From contig JAAZCR010000018.1 of the NCBI GenBank assembly GCA_012513195.1, positions 1 through 5,360 on the forward strand: a stretch of 5,360 nt of DNA, in the 5' to 3' direction. The translations under genes and the position numbers were made by a program. The stretch's first letter is position 1, and every line of letters starts with the position of its first letter. The notes under the pieces were generated by a model. It was not told the DNA's origin. It saw only the letters and a program-made list of their open reading frames with translations, and ran no database searches. Source of the DNA: Bacilli bacterium. Its GTDB lineage: Bacteria; Bacillota_I; Bacilli_A; Haloplasmatales; Haloplasmataceae. Shown here one piece after another: positions 1 through 5,360 of the stretch.

Positions 1-855
1 AAAGAACTATATCCTGAAAGCACAAAATATGCTTTTCGTAAACTTTATGAAGATGGTTATGATGTTTTTGAAGTGGACTTAGTCATAACAAAGGATGGTT
101 ACTTAATAAGCCATCATGATGTGACTTTAACGCGGTTAACGGGATATAATGAATATGTTAAAGATTTAACTTTGGCGGAAGTAGAACAACGCTTTAAATC
201 ATCTAATTTTGGGAAAAATTTACCAAATTACGATGCGATTAAAGATGAACTAGTTCCCGCCACTTTAAACTACCTATTTGATACTTATCCCAATATGTTA
301 TATATCATTGAAATTAAGGATACCGAAACCAATAGTGGCAAAGAAACGATGGAAAGCGCAGTCACCACATTAATTAACCTTATTAAAGAAAAGCAAATGG
401 AAAAGCAAGTAATTGTCGCTTCTTTTGATGACGCGGTAACAAAATTAATTAAAGCTAGTAGTGATCTCATGACTGGTACAGCGGTTAAAGAAACTCTAAA
501 GTTCGTAATGTTAAGTTTTTTAAAAGTTGATTTCTTCTATCGTCCCCAGGATAGTGCGTTAATTATTCCATTTAAAGATGATATTGATGAAAGTCAAAGA
601 GGATTATTAGAAAAAGTACCTGGTTTCATAAGGAAACGACTAACTACTTACGATGAAACCAATGATATTTATTATACCAATCTAGTGAAACAATATATTA
701 TTAATGATGCCCATAGGCATAATATGGCTGTGCTTTATTGGACGGTAAATGATAAAGAAGAAATGAAGCGCTTGATTGAAATGGGCGTTGATGGTATTAT
801 TACTGACCGACCTGATTTATTAATGGAAGTTTATGAAGAGTTGGGACTAAAATAA
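1..855 (+). CDS. Glycerophosphodiester phosphodiesterase (GDPD family), 5'-truncated by the window edge
   Basis: The family hydrolyses glycerophosphodiesters to glycerol 3-phosphate and an alcohol, in phospholipid turnover. The reading frame is open from base 1, with 284 visible codons. Numbering from base 1, P5-E6-S7-T8 and A11-F12 match the family's PENT..AF segment, so the catalytic HRG motif should lie just outside the window. E24-x-D26 (metal/catalytic pair) and the H39-D40 motif after KDGYLIS follow. E104-x-K106 in YIIEIK is the usual mid-domain EIK motif, and the C-terminus has W247-T-V and GVDGIITDRPD from about 262. The TIM-barrel is therefore complete apart from its first strand. 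An in-frame GTG at 73 is not the start, because conserved family sequence continues upstream of it. PEST replaces the usual PENT. Whether a signal or membrane segment precedes the domain cannot be seen, so cellular location and exact substrate are open. The gene ends in the hairpin at 856-885. Confidence 0.93.
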   Translation, partial: KELYPESTKYAFRKLYEDGYDVFEVDLVITKDGYLISHHDVTLTRLTGYNEYVKDLTLAEVEQRFKSSNFGKNLPNYDAIKDELVPATLNYLFDTYPNMLYIIEIKDTETNSGKETMESAVTTLINLIKEKQMEKQVIVASFDDAVTKLIKASSDLMTGTAVKETLKFVMLSFLKVDFFYRPQDSALIIPFKDDIDESQRGLLEKVPGFIRKRLTTYDETNDIYYTNLVKQYIINDAHRHNMAVLYWTVNDKEEMKRLIEMGVDGIITDRPDLLMEVYEELGLK

Positions 856-885
856 AAACCAACATATCAAGTGATATGTTGGTTT
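856..885. terminator. Shared bidirectional terminator between the convergent GDPD and sspI genes
   Basis: A perfect 14-bp inverted repeat (856-869 against 872-885) has a formal 2-base centre, so the real loop is probably 4-6 bases. It begins one base after the GDPD stop and ends 5 bases before the sspI stop. Read on the minus strand, the hairpin is followed by a strong U-rich run (TTTTTATTTTAG, into 845-858), so it should end sspI well. On the + strand the T-run is shorter and broken (GGTTTCTCC), so termination of the GDPD gene may be leakier. Confidence 0.85.
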
Positions 886-890
886 CTCCA

Positions 891-1097
891 TTATTGTAAG
901 CCTTGGACAAGTTTTTCAATAATAGCTTTTTTACCATTCATATCGCTATTATTGTATAAGACTTCAAATAAGACACCTAAACCAGGAAGGATTTTTTCGT
1001 CACCGCTTTGAATGGCATCGTCTATGGTGTCTTGCACATCTTCAAATGTTGCTTTATGCATGTTTTGTAGTACGGCCCGACGAATGTTGATGTCCAT
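891..1097 (-). CDS. sspI: Small acid-soluble spore protein SspI
   Basis: This 68-residue protein matches the SspI family of minor small acid-soluble spore proteins, which are about 70 residues long in Bacillus. They are made in the forespore and stored in the spore core; their precise role is not known, and they are not the DNA-binding alpha/beta type. The N-terminal MDINIRRAVLQN and the central TIDDAIQSGDEKILPG followed by LGVLFEVLYNNSD (about residues 24-52) are the family hallmarks. The ATG has an excellent SD (AGGAGGT, complement of 1104-1110) 6 bases upstream. A sigma-G promoter lies directly behind that SD, which agrees with the assignment. The gene is monocistronic, converges on the GDPD gene with the hairpin at 856-885 as terminator, and diverges from the metallopeptidase gene. 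Its presence marks the organism as an endospore former, or a recent descendant of one. Confidence 0.9.
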   Translation of the reverse strand: MDINIRRAVLQNMHKATFEDVQDTIDDAIQSGDEKILPGLGVLFEVLYNNSDMNGKKAIIEKLVQGLQ

Positions 1098-1103
1098 ATC
1101 TTT

Positions 1104-1110
1104 ACCTCCT
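1104..1110 (-). promoter_or_regulatory. Strong ribosome binding site of sspI
   Basis: The minus strand reads AGGAGGT, a near-complete anti-SD match, with 6 bases to the ATG. It fixes the sspI start at 1097. Confidence 0.85.
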
Positions 1111-1115
1111 AGTAA

Positions 1116-1146
1116 TAGTATGTTTTGCCTTAAGATTTCTTATGCA
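1116..1146 (-). promoter_or_regulatory. Sigma-G (forespore) promoter of sspI
   Basis: On the minus strand, TGCATA (complement of 1141-1146) stands 18 bases upstream of CATACTA (complement of 1116-1122). The established sigma-G consensus in Bacillus is GHATR at -35 and CATNHTA at -10 with an 18-base spacer, so every consensus position is met. Transcription would start near 1109-1110, at the edge of the SD, giving an unusually short leader of roughly 12-15 bases. Sigma-F recognises similar -35 boxes, but the -10 box fits sigma-G better. Confidence 0.85.
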
Positions 1147-1158
1147 TAGAGGGATATA

Positions 1159-1830
1159 ATGAAAACAGAGATTAAAGAAGTTACTTTACAACAACAGAAT
1201 ATCAAAGTTATTATCAATCGGAAAAATAACAAGAACACATATATTAAAGTAGTTGATGGTAATATAATTGTTAACACTAATAAGTATGTATCACAAAGTG
1301 ATATCGAGCGATTAATTCATCAAAATCAACATAAAATATTAAAGATTATAAATAAACAGATGGGGCAGAAACTAAATAGTAATCAAATTAGATATTTAGG
1401 TAAAATCTACCAATTGGTATTAACATCAGGTAATAAATTAGAGATTCAAAAAACGAGTAACGCTTTTTATGTAACTAGTAAATATGATTATGAGAAGACG
1501 GTGGATTTAATCTACAAAAAAGAAGCCGAAAATGTTTTACCTAAGCTACTTTCAGAATGTTTAACAGAATTTAATAAGTATTATCGAAAAACACCCCCAA
1601 AGTTAATTATCCGAAAGATGACAAGACGCTATGGTACTTGTTACTACACAAAGGACCAAATCTGTTTAAATAGTCATTTAATGAAGTATGATGTTGATGT
1701 AATTAAATATGTTATCTATCATGAACTCGTACACTTTATCCATCATGATCATAGTAAGAACTTTTATGCGAGTTTACAGTTAGTATGCCCTAATTATAAA
1801 GAACTTAAAAAGAAGTTAAATAATTTCTAA
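1159..1830 (+). CDS. YgjP/DUF45-family (M48-like) zinc metallopeptidase
   Basis: This 223-residue protein looks soluble, with no signal peptide or membrane segment. Its C-terminal half is a YgjP-like (DUF45, PF01863) metallopeptidase domain. The zinc site is H188-E189-L-V-H192, with H198 as probable third ligand in HDHSKNFY; this matches the HExxH-x5-H spacing of E. coli YgjP. Residues 156-171 (RRYGTCYYT..ICLN) correspond to the family's RWGSC...I.LN strand, but with Tyr for Trp and Thr for Ser. The Lys-rich N-terminal part (1-110) resembles the beta-rich leader of DUF45 proteins (NTYIKVVDGNIIVNT). The substrate is unknown for the family. The start is ATG 1159, with a modest SD (AGAGGG, 1148-1153) 5 bases upstream. 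The gene diverges from sspI across 61 bases and is followed by the coat gene with no terminator between. A sporulation role is only an inference from these neighbours. Confidence 0.87.
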   Translation: MKTEIKEVTLQQQNIKVIINRKNNKNTYIKVVDGNIIVNTNKYVSQSDIERLIHQNQHKILKIINKQMGQKLNSNQIRYLGKIYQLVLTSGNKLEIQKTSNAFYVTSKYDYEKTVDLIYKKEAENVLPKLLSECLTEFNKYYRKTPPKLIIRKMTRRYGTCYYTKDQICLNSHLMKYDVDVIKYVIYHELVHFIHHDHSKNFYASLQLVCPNYKELKKKLNNF

Positions 1831-1868
1831 GAATGGGGCATTTATTATAGGGAGAATTACGGAAGTAT

Positions 1869-1877
1869 CATAGTATA
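1869..1877 (+). promoter_or_regulatory. Candidate sigma-K/sigma-E type -10 box for the coat gene
   Basis: CATAGTATA fits the mother-cell sigma-K -10 pattern CATANNNTA exactly and sigma-E partly. At 15-17 bases upstream I find no AC-type -35 element, so the -35 match is poor. A partial GerE-like TAGG core lies at 1848-1851, where an activator could stand in for a weak -35; that is speculative. A sigma-A -10 (TATAAT, 1874-1879) overlaps the box but also lacks a -35. Transcription would start near 1883-1885. Confidence 0.5.
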
Positions 1878-1897
1878 ATAATGACTCATAACAGTAC

Positions 1898-1904
1898 GGG
1901 GGTG
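1898..1904 (+). promoter_or_regulatory. Ribosome binding site deciding the GTG start of the coat gene
   Basis: GGGGGTG, continuing as GAAG, differs from the ideal GGAGGTGA at one position (a G-U wobble) and lies 6 bases before GTG 1911. The upstream in-frame ATG at 1881 has no SD and falls at or before the predicted transcription start. Confidence 0.7.
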
Positions 1905-1910
1905 AAGAGA

Positions 1911-2123
1911 GTGTATTATCAACGGCCACAAAGCTGCTGTCCCATCCCTGAGCCAAAACCTAAATGCCGGGTAATTCATCGTTATCAGGTACGGGATGTT
2001 TGCCACATTTGCCCAATTCACACTCACATCGTGAACCACACTATTTATCGCCATCACTACATACCACGTTATACCTGTTCCCAAGAAAATGTCTGTCAAG
2101 ATATCTTCTGTGGTGGCTGTTAA
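1911..2123 (+). CDS. CotD-like Cys/His-rich spore coat protein
   Basis: The protein has 70 residues from GTG 1911 (80 if ATG 1881 is used). It contains 9 Cys (9, 10, 19, 31, 34, 56, 62, 67, 70) and 7 His, plus many Tyr, Arg and Pro, and has no membrane segment. The segment CPIHTHIVNHTIYRHHYIPR (34-53) resembles the core of inner spore coat protein D (CotD, PF11122), which is built around HP.H...VNH.....HYFPH. Such proteins are laid down by the mother cell and form part of the proteinaceous coat, where Cys and Tyr can be cross-linked. A mother-cell type -10 box upstream agrees. Unlike B. subtilis CotD, which is mostly His-rich, this one has Cys-rich ends (SCCPIPEPKPKC at the start; CQDIFCGGC at the end). 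The local rise in GC comes from Cys, His and Pro codons and need not mean transfer. The assignment rests on composition plus a short core motif, so a different small coat family is possible. Confidence 0.7.
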   Translation: MYYQRPQSCCPIPEPKPKCRVIHRYQVRDVCHICPIHTHIVNHTIYRHHYIPRYTCSQENVCQDIFCGGC

Positions 2124-2126
2124 TTC

Positions 2127-2155
2127 TTGATTTTACCAAAAAGTTGAAGTATAAT
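2127..2155 (+). promoter_or_regulatory. Sigma-A promoter of the pheST operon
   Basis: TTGATT (2127-2132) and a perfect TATAAT (2150-2155) are separated by exactly 17 bases. The start point should fall near 2161-2162, just ahead of the T-box stem I. The -35 box begins 4 bases after the coat gene's stop codon. Confidence 0.88.
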
Positions 2156-2161
2156 TGATGA

Positions 2162-2397
2162 CGTATATAGTTTAACACGTTGATGAAGGAGTAGTAATTA
2201 GACACCGGTTATCCAGGGAGAGTATACCGTGACTGGAAGTATACTTATAACCAGGACTAATGAATTCGCCTTCGGAGTGGTGCTAATCACACCCGGTCAA
2301 TCCGTTATCATTGTTGAGTGGTAAGTAATCGTATGATTACTTACAATTAAGGTGGTACCGCGTTTATAAACGTCCTTAACTTAAGGACGTTTTTTTT
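2162..2397 (+). promoter_or_regulatory. T-box riboswitch, tRNA-Phe specific (UUC specifier)
   Basis: This leader fills the 303-base gap before pheS and senses uncharged tRNA-Phe. Stem I has a GATGA motif (2182-2186) and a lower helix GAAGG/CCTTC (2185-2189 with 2269-2273). The specifier loop has AGTA (2193-2196) facing GAA (2262-2264), followed by the specifier TTC at 2265-2267. Above it the helices ATTAG/CTAAT (2197-2201 with 2257-2261), GGTTAT/ATAACC (2207-2212 with 2247-2252) and GTATAC/GTATAC (2222-2227 with 2239-2244) lead to a terminal loop containing GTGAC. CCGTTATC (2302-2309) and GAGTGG (2316-2321) match the usual stem II region. Stem III is a perfect 10-bp hairpin (2321-2330 with 2335-2344). 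The T-box proper reads AAGGTGGTACCGCG (2349-2362); its TGGT bulge (2353-2356) pairs with an ACCA tRNA end, fitting the A discriminator of tRNA-Phe. The antiterminator pairs TTAAGG with CCTTAA and excludes the terminator. Confidence 0.96.
2368..2397 (+). terminator. T-box intrinsic terminator
   Basis: A 12-bp inverted repeat (2368-2379 with 2381-2392) runs into an uninterrupted T tract ending at 2397. Its left arm is shared with the antiterminator helix (CCTTAA at 2374-2379), which gives the two-state switch: charged tRNA-Phe favours termination, uncharged tRNA favours readthrough into pheS. It is also the first terminator met by any transcript starting at the coat gene. Confidence 0.95.
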
Positions 2398-2426
2398 ATT
2401 ATATTTAAGGAAAGAAAGGTGAGAAT

Positions 2427-3461
2427 ATGGCTGAGTTACATGAAATCGCAAAACAAGCGTTAACAGAGATTGAAAATGCGAAGAGCTTACGCGAACTTAA
2501 TGATGTCCGCATTAAATATTTGGGTAAAAAAGGACCTATTCAAGAAGCGATGAAAATCATGAAAGATTTAGATGAAGAAGGTCGGAAAGCTTTTGGAAAG
2601 TTAGCTAATGATACCAAAAATGCGATAACAGAAGCATTAGAAGCGAAAGAACGCGTCCTCCAAGAAGAAGAGTTAAAACGTAAACTTGAAGCGGAAAAAA
2701 TCGATGTTACTTTACCGAGTCGAAAACAAACTTTAGGAATTGCCCATCTTACTCAACAAGTTATTATGGAAATTGAAGATATCTTTTTGGGCATGGGATA
2801 CACTATTGCGGAAGGGCCAGAAGTTGAAAGCGATTATTTTAACTTTGAAATGTTGAATTTACCTAAAGGTCATCCTGCGCGTGATATGCAAGATTCTTTC
2901 TATATTACCGAAGAATTATTGTTAAGAACTCATACTTCCCCTGTACAAGCCCGAACAATGCTTAAATACCAAGGGCAAGGACCTGTAAAAATTATTTGTC
3001 CAGGAAAGGTATATCGGCGCGATGATGATGATGCGACTCATTCGCATCAATTCTTACAAATTGAAGGACTTGTTATTGATGAAAAGATAACAATGAGTGA
3101 CTTAAAGGGTACTTTAGCATATTTTGCGAAGAAAATGTTCGGCGAAGAGCGTGAGATTCGTTTCCGTCCTTCTTTCTTCCCGTTTACTGAACCTAGTGTC
3201 GAAGTAGATGTTACTTGTGCGAAATGCTTAGGCAAAGGTTGTCCAATGTGTAAACACACTGGATATATTGAAATCTTAGGTGCCGGGATGGTTCATCCCA
3301 ATGTTTTACGCATGGGTGGTTTTGACCCTGAAAAGTATCAAGGTTTTGCGTTTGGCATGGGGCCAGAACGCATTGCGATTTTGAAGTACGGTATTGATGA
3401 TATTAGACAGTTCTACACTAATGATTTACGGTTTAATCATCAATTTAACCGTATGTTATAG
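2427..3461 (+). CDS. pheS: Phenylalanyl-tRNA synthetase alpha subunit
   Basis: With PheT it forms the cytoplasmic (alpha-beta)2 enzyme that charges tRNA-Phe with phenylalanine using ATP; the alpha subunit holds the class II active site. At 344 residues it has the normal length for Bacilli. Residues 1-90 form the charged N-terminal coiled coil that contacts tRNA, with the typical YLGKKGPIQ at 31-39. Motif 1 lies around 149-159 ([11 protein letters not shown]). Motif 2 is [19 protein letters not shown] (193-211), with R197 or R198 the ATP/Phe-contacting arginine. Motif 3 is [17 protein letters not shown] (306-322) with R315. A308 aligns with E. coli A294, the residue that sizes the Phe pocket, so ordinary specificity is expected. 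C264, C267, C272 and C275 form a CX2CX4CX2C knuckle also found in Bacillus PheS. The start is ATG 2427 after SD AAAGGTGAG (2415-2423). It is controlled by the upstream T-box and followed after 11 bases by pheT. Confidence 0.99.
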   Translation: MAELHEIAKQALTEIENAKSLRELNDVRIKYLGKKGPIQEAMKIMKDLDEEGRKAFGKLANDTKNAITEALEAKERVLQEEELKRKLEAEKIDVTLPSRKQTLGIAHLTQQVIMEIEDIFLGMGYTIAEGPEVESDYFNFEMLNLPKGHPARDMQDSFYITEELLLRTHTSPVQARTMLKYQGQGPVKIICPGKVYRRDDDDATHSHQFLQIEGLVIDEKITMSDLKGTLAYFAKKMFGEEREIRFRPSFFPFTEPSVEVDVTCAKCLGKGCPMCKHTGYIEILGAGMVHPNVLRMGGFDPEKYQGFAFGMGPERIAILKYGIDDIRQFYTNDLRFNHQFNRML

Positions 3462-3466
3462 GAGGG
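3460..3466 (+). promoter_or_regulatory. Ribosome binding site of pheT, overlapping the pheS stop
   Basis: AGGAGGG overlaps the TAG stop of pheS (3459-3461). It stands 6 bases before ATG 3473 but directly abuts the in-frame ATG at 3467, so 3473 is the likely start and the subunits are probably translationally coupled. Confidence 0.8.
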
Positions 3467-3472
3467 ATGACA

Positions 3473-5360
3473 ATGTTACTATGGTGGAAATGGTTAAAGG
3501 AATATATTGATTTAAGTGATATTACTCCAGAAGAACTTGCGAAGAAATTAACTTTAGCAGGAATCGAAGTCGAAGGAATCTTTAAATTGTCAGATGCGAC
3601 TAATCTGGTCGTTGGACATGTCGTCGATAAGATTAAACATCCAGAAGCAGATAAATTAAGCGTTTGTCAAGTTGATATAGGAGATAGTATTGAACAAATT
3701 GTCTGTGGTGCTCCGAATGTGGATAAAGGACAAAAGGTTGTTGTCGCTAAGATTGGTGCCCATTTACCTGGTGGCATTAAGATTAAGAAAGCTAAGTTAC
3801 GGGGTGTCGAATCAAACGGGATGATTTGTTCGTTGAGAGAATTAGGTATCGAAAACAAATTGATTCCCCAAGAGTTTCAAAATGGGATTGTGGTGTTAGA
3901 TAATGATGCACCTGTGGGAAAGGACGCTTTAAGTTATTTAGGTTTTGATGAGCCAGTATTTGAACTAAGTCTAACCCCCAATCGTAGTGACTGTTTATCG
4001 ATGTATGGTTTAGTTCATGAGATAGGTGCCATTCTCAATCGTCCTGTTAAACTAGATTCACCCAAGCCAACAATCACAATTGATAAAGATTTCACCGTGC
4101 AAATATTAAGTAAGGATTGTTCATTGTATTATGCGAAAAAAGTTAAAGGAGTTAAGGTAAGGCGTAGTCCCCAATGGCTCCAATCAACTTTAATCGCATG
4201 TGGAATTCGCCCAATCAATAACGTTGTTGATATCACTAACTATGTGATGATGGAACTCGGACAACCTTTACATGCCTTTGATTTAAACAAGTTACAGGCA
4301 AATCAAATTGTCGTAAGGAATGCTTATAAAGGTGAAAGTATCATAACGCTTGATGGTATTGAAAGAGAACTTGTCGAAACGGATTTAGTAATTACTGATG
4401 GAGTAAGACCAATTGCGCTCGCAGGAGTGATGGGTGGACAAAACACAGAAATTGATGATAAGACGACCGATGTCTTGTTAGAGAGTGCGGTCTTTAATCC
4501 GATAGCGGTAAGAAATACATATAAACGATTGAACTTAAGAAGTGAATCAAGTTTACGCTTTGAAAAACAAGTTGATCCCGCAAGAACGCTTCTAGCTATA
4601 CAAAGAGCAGCTGAATTATTAGTGGAACTTGCGGATGGTACAATTGATGATTCCGTAGCTTATGCTGAAGTAAGTAAAAAAGAACCTGTGACAATTAGAC
4701 TACCACTCAAAAAGGTTAATAATGTCTTAGGAATTAGTTTAACTAAAGAAGTAGTTAGTGAATGTTTAGAACGGTTACAATTCCCTTACATTTTCGATGC
4801 AGAAACCTTTGTGGTAACAGTTTCAACAAGAAGAAATGATATTATGATACCCGAAGATTTAATTGAAGAAATCATTCGGATCTATGGCTATGAACATTTA
4901 GAATTAACTCTTCCAAAGATGAACACAAGCGGTAGTTTAACACCGAAACAAAAGAAACTACGACTAATTAAAGATGTCTTATTAAGTTGTGGTTTAACAG
5001 AAGTCATGACTTATTCCCTCACTAGTCCAAGTTTAAATCAACGTTTTCTTGATAAGACATATCAATCTATTAGTTTACGTAATCCCATGAGTGAAGACAG
5101 AAGCGTAATGCGCTTAAGTTTAATACCACACCTTTTACAAGTAGTAAATTACAATCAAGCGCGAAAATGGGAAGACGTGTTCATCTTTGAAATTGGTAAT
5201 CGCTATTATTTTGAAGGAGATAATCCTAAGGAAGAATTACTACTAAGTGGAGCATTATCAGGTGAAATTGTTGAATCAAGATGGCAAAAGTTTGTTTCTC
5301 CTGTTGATTTCTACTATGTTAAGGGTATATTAGAAAATCTCTTTGAACGGTTAGGAGTAC
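3473..5360 (+). CDS. pheT: Phenylalanyl-tRNA synthetase beta subunit, 3'-truncated by the window edge
   Basis: This is the large, non-catalytic subunit that binds tRNA-Phe and edits mischarged Tyr-tRNA-Phe. The frame is open for 629 codons to the right edge; the family usually has about 800, so roughly the last fifth is outside. From the N-terminus: KWLKEYIDL and LAGIEVEG, then the EMAP-like tRNA-binding/OB domain (about 40-150) with HPEADKLSVCQV, CGAPNV (78-83), and MICSLRELGI (117-126). The B3/B4 editing region carries LTPNRSDC (167-174), GQPLHAFD (263-270), AGVMGG (317-322) and RSESSLRFEKQVDP (356-369). The B5 domain has EDLIEEIIRIYGYE (461-474). The catalytic-like core begins with TEVMTYS and LRNPMSEDRSVMR (535-547). 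The C-terminal anticodon-binding FDX-ACB domain is not in view. Start ATG 3473 is set by the SD. It is cotranscribed with pheS under the T-box. I read every codon to the edge and found no stop or frameshift. Confidence 0.98.
   Translation, partial: MLLWWKWLKEYIDLSDITPEELAKKLTLAGIEVEGIFKLSDATNLVVGHVVDKIKHPEADKLSVCQVDIGDSIEQIVCGAPNVDKGQKVVVAKIGAHLPGGIKIKKAKLRGVESNGMICSLRELGIENKLIPQEFQNGIVVLDNDAPVGKDALSYLGFDEPVFELSLTPNRSDCLSMYGLVHEIGAILNRPVKLDSPKPTITIDKDFTVQILSKDCSLYYAKKVKGVKVRRSPQWLQSTLIACGIRPINNVVDITNYVMMELGQPLHAFDLNKLQANQIVVRNAYKGESIITLDGIERELVETDLVITDGVRPIALAGVMGGQNTEIDDKTTDVLLESAVFNPIAVRNTYKRLNLRSESSLRFEKQVDPARTLLAIQRAAELLVELADGTIDDSVAYAEVSKKEPVTIRLPLKKVNNVLGISLTKEVVSECLERLQFPYIFDAETFVVTVSTRRNDIMIPEDLIEEIIRIYGYEHLELTLPKMNTSGSLTPKQKKLRLIKDVLLSCGLTEVMTYSLTSPSLNQRFLDKTYQSISLRNPMSEDRSVMRLSLIPHLLQVVNYNQARKWEDVFIFEIGNRYYFEGDNPKEELLLSGALSGEIVESRWQKFVSPVDFYYVKGILENLFERLGV

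Noticed and set aside
285..470. Minus-strand open frame inside the GDPD gene
   Set aside because: Shadow of a clearly conserved coding region, with no supporting signals.
73..855. GDPD gene starting at GTG 73
   Set aside because: Conserved family sequence (PEST..AF, DGYDVFE) continues in frame upstream to base 1, so the gene simply enters from the left edge.
1155..1160. TATAAT just before the metallopeptidase start
   Set aside because: It overlaps the ATG itself and has no -35 box at 17 bases; TTGCCT at 1125-1130 is 24 bases away.
1857..2099. Minus-strand open frame opposite the coat gene
   Set aside because: No SD and no family resemblance; its apparent hydrophobicity comes from the complement of His/Cys/Tyr codons.
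1964..2158. Second + strand frame overlapping the coat gene
   Set aside because: Out-of-frame shadow without a ribosome binding site; it runs through the pheST promoter.
3047..3259. Minus-strand open frame inside pheS
   Set aside because: Lies opposite motif 2 and the cysteine knuckle of pheS; a chance open frame.
3222..3259. CX2CX4CX2C cysteine cluster in PheS as a new zinc domain
   Set aside because: The same cluster is known in Bacillus PheS proteins, so it is ordinary for this group.
3467..3472. pheT starting at ATG 3467
   Set aside because: The SD AGGAGGG abuts this codon, leaving no spacing; ATG 3473 is correctly spaced and matches the usual PheT N-terminus better.
3667..3858. Minus-strand open frame inside pheT
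   Set aside because: Opposite the conserved tRNA-binding domain; no promoter or SD.
1..5360. CRISPR array, insertion sequence, tRNA, rRNA or an undescribed multi-gene system
   Set aside because: No repeat-spacer pattern, transposase, terminal repeats or RNA genes were seen; every gene falls in a recognisable family.

Overview
The window is AT-rich, uses classic Gram-positive Shine-Dalgarno sites, and carries a T-box leader in front of pheST. It also holds two sporulation genes: an SspI-type small acid-soluble spore protein and a CotD-like coat protein. Together these point to an endospore-forming low-GC Firmicute of the class Bacilli or a close relative; genus cannot be fixed from the sequence alone.

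Layout, left to right. A glycerophosphodiester phosphodiesterase (GDPD) gene enters from the left edge on the + strand without its N-terminus and ends at 855. It converges on a short minus-strand gene at 891-1097 that I identify as sspI, and one hairpin at 856-885 lies between them and can terminate both. sspI has a textbook forespore (sigma-G) promoter in the 61-base gap to the next gene, a divergently read YgjP/DUF45-family zinc metallopeptidase (1159-1830). A 70-residue Cys/His-rich CotD-like coat protein follows. I start it at GTG 1911 rather than ATG 1881, because the SD and a sigma-K/E-like -10 box both favour the later start.

The coat gene stops 4 bases before the -35 box of a sigma-A promoter at 2127-2155. 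That promoter drives a complete T-box riboswitch with a UUC (Phe) specifier, which ends in a terminator at 2368-2397. Behind it lie pheS (2427-3461) and pheT (from 3473, running off the right edge after 629 codons), the two subunits of phenylalanyl-tRNA synthetase.

How the parts work together: pheST is housekeeping, induced when uncharged tRNA-Phe accumulates. sspI, the coat gene and perhaps the metallopeptidase form a sporulation-flavoured block upstream. As I recall it, Bacillus subtilis also keeps sspI beside pheST, with an rRNA/tRNA methyltransferase gene (ysgA) between them; here a metallopeptidase and a coat gene occupy that slot. I see no mobile element, CRISPR array, tRNA, rRNA or clearly new system. 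The most interesting points are regulatory: the divergent sigma-G promoter, the coat gene running without a terminator into a T-box, and the coat gene start choice.
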